Assembly (NCBI GenBank): GCA_005893365.1
Contig: VBPB01000005.1
Span: forward strand, 1-27,268
Origin: Candidatus Eiseniibacteriota bacterium
Lineage (GTDB): Bacteria > Eisenbacteria > RBG-16-71-46
Length of the DNA stretch: 27,268 nt
Direction of reading: 5' to 3'
Below, piece after piece: positions 15,734 through 23,545 of this stretch. The notes under the pieces were generated by a model that worked only from the letters and a program-made list of their open reading frames with translations, had not been told where the DNA came from and searched no databases. Each line of letters starts with the position of its first letter. Within the stretch, counting starts at the first letter, position 1. The position numbers and the translations under genes are program-made.

Positions 15734-16593
15734 GCCGGCCGCCGGTCCCGCCCCCGGGTCCGCCCGCGGGGGCCGAGGAGCCGAGCAACGGCCTGGGCGC
15801 CACGCCGGCCGGACCGGCCCTGCCGAGCCGCGGGGCGACCGCCTCGGTCATGGTCAAGCTGCCGCGCTTCGAGGGCCCGCTCGACCTGCTGCTCCACTTG
15901 ATCAAGCGCGACGAGATCGACATCTACGACATCCCGATCGCGCACATCACCCAGCAGTACCTGAGCTACATCGAGCTGATGCAGTCGCTCGACCTGGACG
16001 TGGCCGGCGAGTTCCTGGTCATGGCCGCCACCCTCATGCGCATCAAGGCCAAGATGCTGCTGCCGCTGCCGGCGGTGGGCGAGGAGGAGGAGGGCGACCC
16101 GCGCGAGGAGCTGGTGCAGCGGCTGGTGGAGTATCGCCAGTTCAAGGAGGCGGCCGGCACGCTCAAGACGCGCGAGGCCGATCGCCGGCTGCTGTTCGAG
16201 CGCGGCATGCTGCCCACCGAGGACGAGGCCGGCCCGCTGCCGCTGGCGCCGGCGACGCTGTTCGACCTGCTCGACGCCCTCAACCGGGTGATGCTGCGGG
16301 TGCCGGAGGAGACGGTCTACGAGGTCCAGGGCGAGATCTACGACCTCGAGGACAAGATGTCGCTGATCGCCCGCACCGTCGCCGAGCAGGGCTCGGTGTC
16401 GTTCCAGACGCTGATGATGGGTTGCCGCGCGCGCGCGGAGGTGATCGTCACCTTCATCGCGCTGCTCGAACTGGTCAAGCTCGGCCGGATCGCGGTGAGC
16501 CAGGCCGAACCGTTCGGCGACATCGAGATCGTCGCCCATACCCGGGAAGGAAGTGAGGCGGATGCCCCCGTCGAATCTCCAGGCGGCGCTTGA
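15730..16593 (+). CDS. scpA: Segregation and condensation protein A
   Basis: ScpA is the kleisin that bridges the SMC dimer heads and recruits ScpB in the chromosome-condensing complex. After a Pro/Gly/Ala-rich leader of about 40 residues, the kleisin N-terminal block FEGPLDLLLHLIKRDEIDIYDIPI appears in segments typical of the family, followed by DLDVAGEFLVMAATLMRIKAKMLLP, an acidic linker, and a C-terminal winged-helix block ending LLELVKLGRIAVSQAEPFGDIEI. The GTG at 15730 overlaps the trpS stop and gives 287 residues; ATG 15850 would give a start nearer to that of other family members and is a real alternative. smc is not in the window. The 3' end overlaps scpB by 32 bases. Confidence 0.93.
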   Translation: MSRPPVPPPGPPAGAEEPSNGLGATPAGPALPSRGATASVMVKLPRFEGPLDLLLHLIKRDEIDIYDIPIAHITQQYLSYIELMQSLDLDVAGEFLVMAATLMRIKAKMLLPLPAVGEEEEGDPREELVQRLVEYRQFKEAAGTLKTREADRRLLFERGMLPTEDEAGPLPLAPATLFDLLDALNRVMLRVPEETVYEVQGEIYDLEDKMSLIARTVAEQGSVSFQTLMMGCRARAEVIVTFIALLELVKLGRIAVSQAEPFGDIEIVAHTREGSEADAPVESPGGA

Positions 16594-17302
16594 GGCGCTG
16601 CTGTTCTCGTCCGACCAGCCGCTGCCGCTGACGCTGCTGGCCGAATCGCTCGACGTCGCGCCCGACCAGGTGGCCGAGGCGCTGCGGGAGCTGGAAGCCG
16701 CCGGTGCTGCGCGCGGCGCCGGGGTCCAGCTGCGCGAGATCGCCGGCGGCTATCTGCTGGTGACCGCCCCCGAGCACGCCGAGTGGGTGGGCCGGCTGCT
16801 GCGCGGCAAGAAGAAGATGCGGCTCTCGCGCGCGGCACTCGAGACCATGGCGATCATCGCCTACAAGCAGCCGGTGACGAAGTCCGAGGTCGAGGCCATC
16901 CGCGGGGTGGACTCGAGCGCGGTGCTGACCACGCTGCTGGAGCGTACGCTGGTGACCATCCGCGGGCGCTCGAAGGTGGTGGGCCGGCCGCTGCTCTACG
17001 GGACCACGCAGGAGTTCCTCGACTACTTCGGCCTGCGCGACCTGAGCGAACTGCCACGCCCCGAGGAGCTGCGGGCGCTGGTGGCCGCGCGCGAGCCCGA
17101 GCAGCTCGACATGATGGAGCTCGAAGCCCCCGCCGCGCTCGATCCGGCGACCGCGGCCGAGTTCGAGGTGGTGGCCCAGGTGGGCTCGGACCTGCCGTTC
17201 TCGAGCGACCAGCCGCACGAGGTCGAGCCGATGGCGCCGGGCGATCTGGACGACGCGGTCGTCGAGGAGCTCGGTGCGCCGCGGGATCCCGCCGCTGACT
17301 GA
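16562..17302 (+). CDS. scpB: Segregation and condensation protein B
   Basis: ScpB dimerises through two winged-helix domains and binds the ScpA linker. The N-terminal domain begins LQAALEALLFSSDQPL and the second holds the family signature LSRAALETMAIIAYKQPVTKSEVEAIRGVDSS, then LLYGTTQEFLDYFGLRDLSELP. An acidic tail of about 70 residues follows, longer than usual. Start: ATG 16562 with AAGGA (16547-16551) is preferred; GTG 16553 would add three residues. The gene overlaps scpA by 32 bases and the pseudouridine synthase by 29 bases, so translation of the series is probably coupled. Confidence 0.93.
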   Translation: MPPSNLQAALEALLFSSDQPLPLTLLAESLDVAPDQVAEALRELEAAGAARGAGVQLREIAGGYLLVTAPEHAEWVGRLLRGKKKMRLSRAALETMAIIAYKQPVTKSEVEAIRGVDSSAVLTTLLERTLVTIRGRSKVVGRPLLYGTTQEFLDYFGLRDLSELPRPEELRALVAAREPEQLDMMELEAPAALDPATAAEFEVVAQVGSDLPFSSDQPHEVEPMAPGDLDDAVVEELGAPRDPAAD

Positions 17303-18695
17303 GCATCCGCTGCCGCCCGCGAAGCGGCGCCCGGGCCGGCGCGCCGCCGCCCGTGCCGCCCGCGAGCGCGGCGCCGGGATCGCGGACCTGACCCCGGCCC
17401 CGCGCGGCGTCCGGCTCAACAAGCTGCTCGCCTCGCGCGGCATCGGCGCGCGCCGCAAGTGCGACGCGCTCATCGAGGCGGGCTCGGTGCGCGTCAACGG
17501 CACGGTGATCCGCGAGCCCGGGACGCGCGTCGAGCCCGAGCGCGACCGGGTCGAGGTCCACGGCCGCCCGATCCCGGGCAAGAGCGCGCCGCGCTGGGTG
17601 ATGGTGTTCAAGCCGGTCGGCGTCATCACCACGCTCGACGACCCCGAGGGCCGGCCGACGCTCAAGGCCCTGCTGCCGCCCGGCCCGCGCCTGTTCCCGG
17701 TCGGACGGCTGGATGCCGACACCAGCGGCCTGCTCGTCGCCACCAACGACGGCGAGCTGGCGCACCACCTGATGCACCCGCGCTACGGCGTGCCCAAGAC
17801 CTACCGCGCGCGGCTCAACCGGCCACCGGATCCCGACCAGCTGCACCGCCTGCGCACCGGCGTGGAGTTCGAGCCCCGGGTGGTGAGCGGCCCCTGCCAG
17901 GTGCGGATCCGCAACGCGCGGCTCGATCGGGCCGAGATCGAGATCACCCTGCACGAGGGGCGCTACCGGCAGGTGCGGCGCATGTGCGAGGCGGTGGGGC
18001 TCACGGTCAAGGCGCTCCATCGCTCGGCGTACGGGCCGCTGCGGATCGGGTCGCTGCCGCGCGGCGGCTGGCGGGACCTGACCGCCGACGAGGTGCGGCG
18101 GCTGCGCGCCGCGAGCGCGCGCCCGGTCCCGCGCCCGGCCGTGCGGGCGATCCCGCCTCCGGCCGCGCGGGCGGTCCCGCGTCCGGCCGCGCGCCCGACG
18201 CCGGGTCCGGCGGCCCGCCCGCTCGCGAGCCCGCCCGCCTTCCCGCGCTCGAACGAGCGGAGCGCCCGTGGCCCGACCGCCCGGCGGGGGATGGCGTCCG
18301 CGGCGGGTGGACGTTCGAGAGGTCCCGACCGTGGCCCGACCGCCCGGCGTGGACCGGCGTCCGCGGCGGATGGACGTCCGAGAGGTCCCGCCCGTGGCCC
18401 GACCGCCCGGCGTGGACCGGCATCCGCGGCGGGTGGACGTCCGAGAGCTCCCGCCCGTGGCCCGACCGCCAAGCGTCCGCGACGCCGGACGGGCCCGCGG
18501 CCGGGGCCGAGACGGGCCTGGGCCAGCGGTCCGGGCGCGCGTCCGCGCCCGGCCGGGCTGGGGCAACGCCCCGACCGGGGTGGGTCGGATGGCCCGCGCG
18601 CACGCCGTCCGGGTCCCGGGCGCCCGGGAAGCATGGGACGCCGGCCCGGGCCGACCGGTGGGGGCACACCCCGGGGACGGCGACCAAGACCTTGA
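17274..18695 (+). CDS. rluB: RsuA/RluB-family 23S rRNA pseudouridine synthase with a long basic repeat tail
   Basis: This enzyme converts a specific uridine of rRNA (RluB: 23S U2605) to pseudouridine. The GTG at 17274 has GAGGAG (17264-17269) four bases upstream. An S4 RNA-binding domain covers about 46-95 (VRLNKLLASRGIGARRKCDALI), and the synthase domain carries GRLDADTSGLL (144-154) with catalytic Asp147, then KTYRAR and EGRYRQVRRMCEAVG (228-242). The enzyme core ends near 282. The remaining 190 residues are Arg, Pro, Gly and Ala, partly encoded by 63-bp tandem repeats, and probably form a disordered RNA-binding tail; E. coli RluB also has a basic tail, but a much shorter one. Last gene of the operon; the stop lies within the palindrome CTTGAGCTCAAG (18691-18702). 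Confidence 0.88.
   Translation: MRRGIPPLTEHPLPPAKRRPGRRAAARAARERGAGIADLTPAPRGVRLNKLLASRGIGARRKCDALIEAGSVRVNGTVIREPGTRVEPERDRVEVHGRPIPGKSAPRWVMVFKPVGVITTLDDPEGRPTLKALLPPGPRLFPVGRLDADTSGLLVATNDGELAHHLMHPRYGVPKTYRARLNRPPDPDQLHRLRTGVEFEPRVVSGPCQVRIRNARLDRAEIEITLHEGRYRQVRRMCEAVGLTVKALHRSAYGPLRIGSLPRGGWRDLTADEVRRLRAASARPVPRPAVRAIPPPAARAVPRPAARPTPGPAARPLASPPAFPRSNERSARGPTARRGMASAAGGRSRGPDRGPTARRGPASAADGRPRGPARGPTARRGPASAAGGRPRAPARGPTAKRPRRRTGPRPGPRRAWASGPGARPRPAGLGQRPDRGGSDGPRARRPGPGRPGSMGRRPGPTGGGTPRGRRPRP
18267..18471 (+). repeat. 63-bp tandem repeat, three copies and a fragment, within rluB
   Basis: Copies start at 18267, 18330 and 18393 with a partial fourth at 18456, exactly 63 bases apart. 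Each encodes a 21-residue unit of the form RGPTARRGPASAAGGRPRGPA. A region of weaker 27-30-base repeats (VPRPAVRAIPPPAARAVPRP) precedes it. The unit length divisible by three keeps the frame, so copy changes would only alter tail length. Confidence 0.85.
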
Positions 18696-19030
18696 GCTCA
18701 AGGCGATTACGGCACGAGCCTGATGGGTCGCTGGAAGCCCGGCGTCGCGAGCGGCTCCGATGGTGCCGTGGGAACGGTTCGTGCGCTGATAGCATCGGGT
18801 GAGGCGCTGGCGGAGCCGGGACGGCCCCGCCCCTCACGCGTTGCGTCACCTGTGCTCCGCACGGACGCGACACCCACGACCGATCCTCTCCGGGTCCCGG
18901 GGGCTCCGTGCAGCTCCACCACCTGCCACCCTCCACGCCGGCCGCGCACGATTCGGGAACGACCGCGCCCCCGCCCGGGGTAGGACACCTCGAGCGCCCG
19001 GGCACCGGCGCCTCACCGGGCTGGCGGGGG
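18696..19030. other. Intergenic region of about 335 bp, no supported gene
   Basis: No convincing CDS is seen. The frame of the next gene is open back to a GTG at 18908, but the added 41 residues are Pro/Gly-rich and unlike a leader, so I treat this as noncoding. No strong promoter was found; TAGGAC at 18981-18986 resembles a -10 but lacks a -35. Confidence 0.45.
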
Positions 19031-19462
19031 ATGTGCCTGCTGGCCCTCGCGGTGGTGAGCCTCCTGGGGCAGGGTGAACGCTCGCGCGTCGATCCCCGCT
19101 TCCGGTCGCCCAGCGCCACGCTGCGCACCTACTGGAAGGCGATGCGGGAGGGCGACGTCAACGGCGCCTGGGAATGCATGGTGGAAGGTCGCCACGACCT
19201 GCCGCGCCCGGGCATGCTCTGGTTCCTGCCGCCGACCGACGAGCTGACGCTCGCCGCCTTCCGGTCGCTGCCGGTCAGCTCGGGACGGATGCTGGTGAGC
19301 TACGAGGTCCGCTACCGCCCGCGCGGCGCCGGCGAGGTCTACCGCTTCCGCTCGGCGGACGAGATGGTGCGGATGCGCGGGGAGTGGCGCATCGCCCGTC
19401 CGATCGGCAACGCGCGGATGCCCGAGTGGCAACCGTCACCGCCGCGGACGGTTGACAGCTGA
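19031..19462 (+). CDS. Small exported NTF2-like/DUF4878-type protein
   Basis: This 143-residue protein of unknown function begins with a short hydrophobic segment (MCLLALAVVSLLGQG) that may be a signal peptide or anchor. The body starts with SPSATLRTYWKAMREGDVNGAWECM, the form of the first helix of DUF4878/NTF2-like lipoproteins that fold as a cone-shaped alpha-beta barrel, and continues with strands ending in MRGEWRIARPI. The ATG at 19031 has only a G-rich stretch upstream; GTG 18908 is the longer alternative. The promoter of the following barrel gene begins inside its last codons. The family assignment rests on pattern alone. Confidence 0.6.
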   Translation: MCLLALAVVSLLGQGERSRVDPRFRSPSATLRTYWKAMREGDVNGAWECMVEGRHDLPRPGMLWFLPPTDELTLAAFRSLPVSSGRMLVSYEVRYRPRGAGEVYRFRSADEMVRMRGEWRIARPIGNARMPEWQPSPPRTVDS

Positions 19463-19481
19463 ACGGAGAGCCCCGTAGGCT
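19452..19481 (+). promoter_or_regulatory. Candidate promoter of the PorV-like gene
   Basis: TTGACA (19452-19457) and TAGGCT (19476-19481) are 18 bases apart. The -35 is a perfect consensus. Transcription would start near 19488, 33 bases ahead of the ATG at 19521. Confidence 0.6.
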
Positions 19482-19520
19482 CGCGTCGATCCTGCGTTCG
19501 TGTCTACCCTGAGGCCCTGC

Positions 19521-20648
19521 ATGCCGAGCCCAACCCGCCCGCGGGCCGCCCTCCGCTGTTCGTTCCTCGTCACGCTCGGATGTCTCCTCGCCGTCCCGAC
19601 CGCCCACGCCACCAAGTACGCGGGCGAGTTCCTCAAGATCCCGGTGGGAGCCCGGGCCGTCGGGATGGGCGGGGCGTTCACCGCCGTCGCCGACGACGCC
19701 ACCGCCCCCTGGTGGAACCCCGCGGGCATGATCTACCTGCCCTATCGCGAGGTCATCCCGCAGCACGCCGAGCAGTTCGGCAAGCTGGTGAACCACGACT
19801 TCCTCGGCCTGGTGCTGCCGCTCGGCGGCGCCACCAGCCATCAGTCCGCGATCGGCGTGAGCGTGCTGCGGGTGGCGGTGGACGACATCCCGGTGACCCC
19901 GCGCCCCGGCGACCTCAAGCTCGGGCAGTTCCTGGACGACGGCGCCGACGGCCTGCCCAACACCTACGACGCCGGCGAGGCCGACGGGACGTGGGAGCCG
20001 GGCGAGCGCATCCTCGACATCAACCTCTTCCGCGCGAGCAGCGCCGACATGGCGCTGCTGCTCTCGTACGCGCGCCACGAGGGGCCGCACTGGGCCTTCG
20101 GCGGCAGCGTCAAGTTCGTGCGCCAGAGCATCCCCGACACGCTGATCGGCGAGCACGTGACCTCGTTCGGCGCCGGGCTCGACGCCGGACTGCTCTACAT
20201 GCCGATGGACGCCGCCACCTTCGGCATCACCGTGCACGACCTCACCACCACCTGGCAGTCGTGGAGCAACGGCACGCGCGAGCTGGTGGTGCCGACCGTC
20301 GACACCGGCGTGGCGTTCAACTTCTATCCCGCCGAGCGGCATGCGCTCACCTGGGCGATCGATCTGGGCTGGGGGTTCGAGGGCCGCAAGCTCGACAGCC
20401 AGGTGAAGCTCGGCCAGGTGACCGCGAATCTCCGGACCGGGCTCGAGTACTGGTACAAGAGCACCTTCGCCCTGCGCTCGGGCGCCAACGGCAAGGACCT
20501 CACCTTCGGGGCCGGCGTGCGCTACAAGCACCTGGGCGCCGACTACGCCGCCTCGCTGCACCGGTACTTCGCGCACAGCGACCCGGACTTCCCGGACGAC
20601 CAGGACCTCGACACCACGCATCTGGTCTCCGCCTCGTTTTCCTGGTAG
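19521..20648 (+). CDS. PorV/PorQ-family outer-membrane beta-barrel protein
   Basis: This is a 375-residue barrel of the UPF0164/PorV type, related to FadL-like channels. PorV shuttles type IX secretion cargo in Bacteroidota; members in other phyla have unknown roles. The ATG at 19521 has GAGG six bases upstream and a signal peptide ending AHA near residue 30. The family hallmark follows at once: KYAGEFLKIPVGARAVGMGGAFTAVADD and then WWNPAGM. The chain ends in alternating strands and a terminal Trp (SASFSW), the usual insertion signal for the BAM machinery. The secreted propeller protein in this window carries a FlgD-like tail, so a sorting partnership is conceivable but not shown. Confidence 0.85.
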   Translation: MPSPTRPRAALRCSFLVTLGCLLAVPTAHATKYAGEFLKIPVGARAVGMGGAFTAVADDATAPWWNPAGMIYLPYREVIPQHAEQFGKLVNHDFLGLVLPLGGATSHQSAIGVSVLRVAVDDIPVTPRPGDLKLGQFLDDGADGLPNTYDAGEADGTWEPGERILDINLFRASSADMALLLSYARHEGPHWAFGGSVKFVRQSIPDTLIGEHVTSFGAGLDAGLLYMPMDAATFGITVHDLTTTWQSWSNGTRELVVPTVDTGVAFNFYPAERHALTWAIDLGWGFEGRKLDSQVKLGQVTANLRTGLEYWYKSTFALRSGANGKDLTFGAGVRYKHLGADYAASLHRYFAHSDPDFPDDQDLDTTHLVSASFSW

Positions 20649-20652
20649 CCCC

Positions 20653-20670
20653 GCGCCCGCCGGGGGGCGC
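20653..20670 (+). terminator. Short GC hairpin after the PorV-like gene
   Basis: GCGCCC (20653-20658) pairs with GGGCGC (20665-20670) around a six-base loop, starting four bases after the stop. No T run follows, and the next promoter starts at 20676. Confidence 0.35.
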
Positions 20671-20675
20671 ATCGC

Positions 20676-20704
20676 TTGACTTGCCTACGGCCGGTGCCTA
20701 GGTT
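20676..20704 (+). promoter_or_regulatory. Candidate promoter of the glgC pair
   Basis: TTGACT (20676-20681) and TAGGTT (20699-20704) are 17 bases apart. The same -10 hexamer occurs before the gene at 25676. Transcription would start near 20711, 44 bases ahead of the GTG at 20755. Confidence 0.6.
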
Positions 20705-20754
20705 GGCTGCGCCTTCCCGATTCACAGCGACCTCGGCTTCCCCGGAGAACGGAC

Positions 20755-22014
20755 GTGCGAGACGCGATCGCGCTGGTATTGGCCGGTGGCGGCGGCGAGC
20801 GGCTCAGCGTGCTGGCCACCGAGCGCGCCGTGAGCGCGGTCCCGTTCGGGGGCAAGTACCGGATCATCGACTTCGCCCTCAGCAACTGCTGCCACTCGGG
20901 CGTGCGCCGCGTCGGGGTCATCACCCAGCACGCGCCGGCCTCGCTCCACGACCACGTCGGCTCCGGACGCGCGTGGGACCTCGACGGCCGCGAGAGCGGG
21001 ATCGTCATCCTCCAGCCCTTCATGACCCGCGACCAGGCCGGCTGGTACCGGGGCACGGCCGACGCGCTGGCGCAGAACTGGGATGTCATCGAGGAGTCCC
21101 GCGCGGCGCGGGTGCTGGTGCTCTCGGGCGACCACGTCTACAAGATGGACTACCGCGCGCTGATGGCGGCCCACCAGCGCGTCTCGGCGGCGGTCACGCT
21201 CGCGGTGCTGGCGGTGGCCCCGGATCAGGTCCACCGGTTCGGGATGGTCACCACCGACGCGGACGGCCGCGTGCTGGGGTTCGAGGAGAAGCCGCAGCGC
21301 ACCGACGCCCACCTGGCGTCGATGGGCGTGTGCGTGTTCGAGTCCGAGGTGCTGCGCGAGGCGCTGCGCGGCCGGCCGGTGGACCTGGCGCTCGACGTGC
21401 TGCGGGTGCTGGTCCGGTCGGGGGCGCGCGTCCAGGCGTGCGAGTTCGACGGTTACTTCGAGGACGTGGGGCAGATCTCCACCTACTACCGCGCCAACCT
21501 CGACCTGCTGCGCCCGGACCCCCGCCTGCTGCTCCACGATGCGCGCTGGCCGATCCTGACGCGCGACGAGGAGCGGCCGCCGGTCCTGCTGCTGCCGGGC
21601 GCCGACGTGGCGGGCAGCCTGGTGGCCAACGGGTGTCGCATCGCCGGCCGGGTCCGGAACTCGGTCCTGTTCCCGGGCGTCACGGTGCGGGCGGGCGCCG
21701 AGGTCACGGACTCGGTGGTGATGCAGGACGTGATCGTGGAGCCGGGGGCGAAGGTCCGCGCCGCGATCGTGGACAAGCTCGTGCGGGTGGGCGAGGGCGC
21801 GACGGTCGGGGCGGGGGATCCCTCGCCGGACCCCTCGCTGGCGTGGCTCGACGGCCTGACGCTGATCGGCAAGGACGCCGAGATCCCGGCGCGGGCCACG
21901 GTCGGCCGCCAGGTGGTGGTGGGCGTGGGGGCGCGGCCCTCGGACTTCGGCGGCGAGGCGCTGGCGCCCGGCGCCCGCATCGCCGACCACGTGGCCACCC
22001 AGGAGCTGGCGTGA
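20755..22014 (+). CDS. GlgC paralogue with GlgD-like changes (ADP-glucose pyrophosphorylase family)
   Basis: ADP-glucose pyrophosphorylase makes ADP-glucose from glucose-1-phosphate and ATP for glycogen synthesis. The GTG at 20755 has GGAG seven bases upstream. The 419 residues contain the nucleotidyltransferase domain (LAGGGGERL at 9-17, FGGKYRIIDFALSN from 31, LVLSGDHVYKMDY, GFEEKP, ASMGV) and a C-terminal left-handed beta-helix (NSVLFPGVTV and following). The motif RAKPAVPF of active enzymes reads RAVSAVPF (24-31), losing the Lys; Bacillus GlgD, the regulatory subunit, also lacks it. The metal-binding Asp of DVGQ is kept. It may be a modulatory partner of the next gene, with which it overlaps by GTGA. 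Confidence 0.85.
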   Translation: MRDAIALVLAGGGGERLSVLATERAVSAVPFGGKYRIIDFALSNCCHSGVRRVGVITQHAPASLHDHVGSGRAWDLDGRESGIVILQPFMTRDQAGWYRGTADALAQNWDVIEESRAARVLVLSGDHVYKMDYRALMAAHQRVSAAVTLAVLAVAPDQVHRFGMVTTDADGRVLGFEEKPQRTDAHLASMGVCVFESEVLREALRGRPVDLALDVLRVLVRSGARVQACEFDGYFEDVGQISTYYRANLDLLRPDPRLLLHDARWPILTRDEERPPVLLLPGADVAGSLVANGCRIAGRVRNSVLFPGVTVRAGAEVTDSVVMQDVIVEPGAKVRAAIVDKLVRVGEGATVGAGDPSPDPSLAWLDGLTLIGKDAEIPARATVGRQVVVGVGARPSDFGGEALAPGARIADHVATQELA

Positions 22015-23288
22015 TCGCCAACCGCTACGCGTTCATCCTCGCCGGCGGGGTGGGCTCGCGCCTGTGCCTGCTGTCGGAGCGCCGCGCCAAGCCGGCGGTG
22101 CCGTTCGGTGGCAAGTACCGGATCATCGACTTCACCCTCTCCAACTGCGTCAACTCCGGCATCTACGACGTCGGCGTGCTCACGCAGTACCGGCCGACCT
22201 CGCTGCGGCAGCACATCGGCATCGGCCGCCCGTGGGATCTGGACCGGACCCGCGGCGGCATCCAGCTGCTGCAGCCCTCGCTGGACTCCAACGAGAGCGA
22301 CTGGTACCTGGGGACCGCCGACGCGATCTACCGGAACCTGGTCCACCTGCGGCGCCGCACGCTCGACCACCTGCTGGTGCTCTCCGGCGACCACGTCTAC
22401 AAGATGGACTACAACATCCTCTACGCGTTCCACGAGGCCAACCGCGCCTCGGTCACGGTGGCGGTCACCGAGGTGCCGGCGGATGCCGTCGGCGCCTACG
22501 GCATCCTCGAGACCGAGAGCAGCGGCCGCGTCGTCGGCTTCCAGGAGAAGCCGCGCGCATCGCGCTCGCGGCTGGCCTCGATGGGCGTCTACCTGTTCGA
22601 CCGCCGCTCGTTGATCCGCTGGCTCACCGAGGACGCCACGCTCGCCGACTCGAACCACGACTTCGGCAAGGATCTGCTGCCGCGGCTGGTGGCGCGCGGC
22701 GAGGCGGTGTACGCCTACCACTTCCGCGACTACTGGCAGGACGTGGGAGCCCTCGACACCTACTACCAGAGCAACATGGATCTGCTCTCGGACCGGCCGC
22801 CGCTCGATCTCAGCGATCCCTCGTGGCTGGTGCACACCCAGAGCGCGGATCGCCCGCCGGTGCGTTTCGAGGCCGGCGGGGCCGCCGAGCGCAGCCTGAT
22901 CGCCAACGGCTGCCGGGTGGCCGGGCGCGTGGTGCGCTCGGTGCTGTTCCCGGGCGTGGTGGTGGCGCCCGGGGCGGTGGTGCGCGACAGCATCGTCATG
23001 AACGACACGATCGTGATGCGCGATGCGGCCGTCGACCACGCCATCCTCGACAAGGAGGTGGTGGTGGGCGAGGGGGCGCGCGTGGGCTGGGGCGATGCGA
23101 TGACGCCCAACCAGGCGTGCCCCGATCACCTCGCCCACGGCCTGCTGCTGGTGGGCAAGGAGGCGCGCCTGCCGGCCGGCGTCACGGTGGGGCGCAATGC
23201 CCGCATCGGCGCGTTTGTGACCGAGCAGGAGATCACCGCCGACGTGCCGGCGGGCGGCGTGGTGCGGGGTCCCGAGCCGGAGCACTGA
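22011..23288 (+). CDS. glgC: Glucose-1-phosphate adenylyltransferase (ADP-glucose pyrophosphorylase)
   Basis: This is the canonical member of the pair, 425 residues, near the usual 400-430. The GTG at 22011 overlaps the stop of the first paralogue. The glycine-rich loop LAGGVGSRL (10-18), RAKPAVPFGGKYRIIDF (25-41), LVLSGDHVYKMDYN, GFQEKP, ASMGVYLF and YWQDVGALDTYY are all intact, with the second catalytic Asp in DVGA. The C-terminal beta-helix contains the repeats NGCRVAGRVVRSVLFPGVVV and DSIVMNDTIVM. A hetero-oligomer with the upstream gene, like the GlgC/GlgD complex of Bacillus, is an inference. No glycogen synthase or branching enzyme is in the window. Confidence 0.93.
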   Translation: MIANRYAFILAGGVGSRLCLLSERRAKPAVPFGGKYRIIDFTLSNCVNSGIYDVGVLTQYRPTSLRQHIGIGRPWDLDRTRGGIQLLQPSLDSNESDWYLGTADAIYRNLVHLRRRTLDHLLVLSGDHVYKMDYNILYAFHEANRASVTVAVTEVPADAVGAYGILETESSGRVVGFQEKPRASRSRLASMGVYLFDRRSLIRWLTEDATLADSNHDFGKDLLPRLVARGEAVYAYHFRDYWQDVGALDTYYQSNMDLLSDRPPLDLSDPSWLVHTQSADRPPVRFEAGGAAERSLIANGCRVAGRVVRSVLFPGVVVAPGAVVRDSIVMNDTIVMRDAAVDHAILDKEVVVGEGARVGWGDAMTPNQACPDHLAHGLLLVGKEARLPAGVTVGRNARIGAFVTEQEITADVPAGGVVRGPEPEH

Positions 23289-23377
23289 GCCGGCGAGACG
23301 CCCTGAGCGAAGGGCCGCAAGGGCGGGTGAGCCCGCGGCGCGACCGAGCGACGCGGCGCGGGTCCGCTCGGGCCGAG

Positions 23378-23545
23378 CTAGTGTCCCGTACCGGAAATCA
23401 TGCACACGCCGCGCGGGTTCTCGTGGCCGCTGGCGGCGTCGCTCCTCCTCCGTGTATCGCAACGGATACGCGTCGTCGTCGCTCCTTGCCAGCGGCCACG
23501 ATCCCTCCGCGGGGCATGCCCATGATTTCCGGTACGGGACACTAG
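23378..23545. mobile_element. 168-bp long-hairpin palindromic element with perfect 25-bp terminal inverted repeats
   Basis: Bases 23378-23402 and 23521-23545 are exact reverse complements, beginning CTAGTGTCCCGTACC. A second 14-bp pair (23421-23434 with 23488-23501, TCGTGGCCGCTGGC) and an inner 8-bp pair (23451-23458 with 23465-23472, one wobble) close on a six-base loop, so the whole segment folds as one hairpin with two internal loops. It has no ORF. The CTAG at its right end supplies the TAG stop of mltD. This fits a non-autonomous element of MITE or REP type; transposition is not shown. It could also act as a two-way terminator between glgC and mltD. Confidence 0.75.

Noticed and set aside
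18707..18988. Small minus-strand gene between rluB and the NTF2-like gene
   Set aside because: Arg/Gly/Pro-rich with no ribosome site or family resemblance; it reads as a shadow frame.
23378..23545. Integron attC site
   Set aside because: No RYYYAAC/GTTRRRY core sites and no integrase or cassette array; the perfect 25-bp ends do not fit attC.
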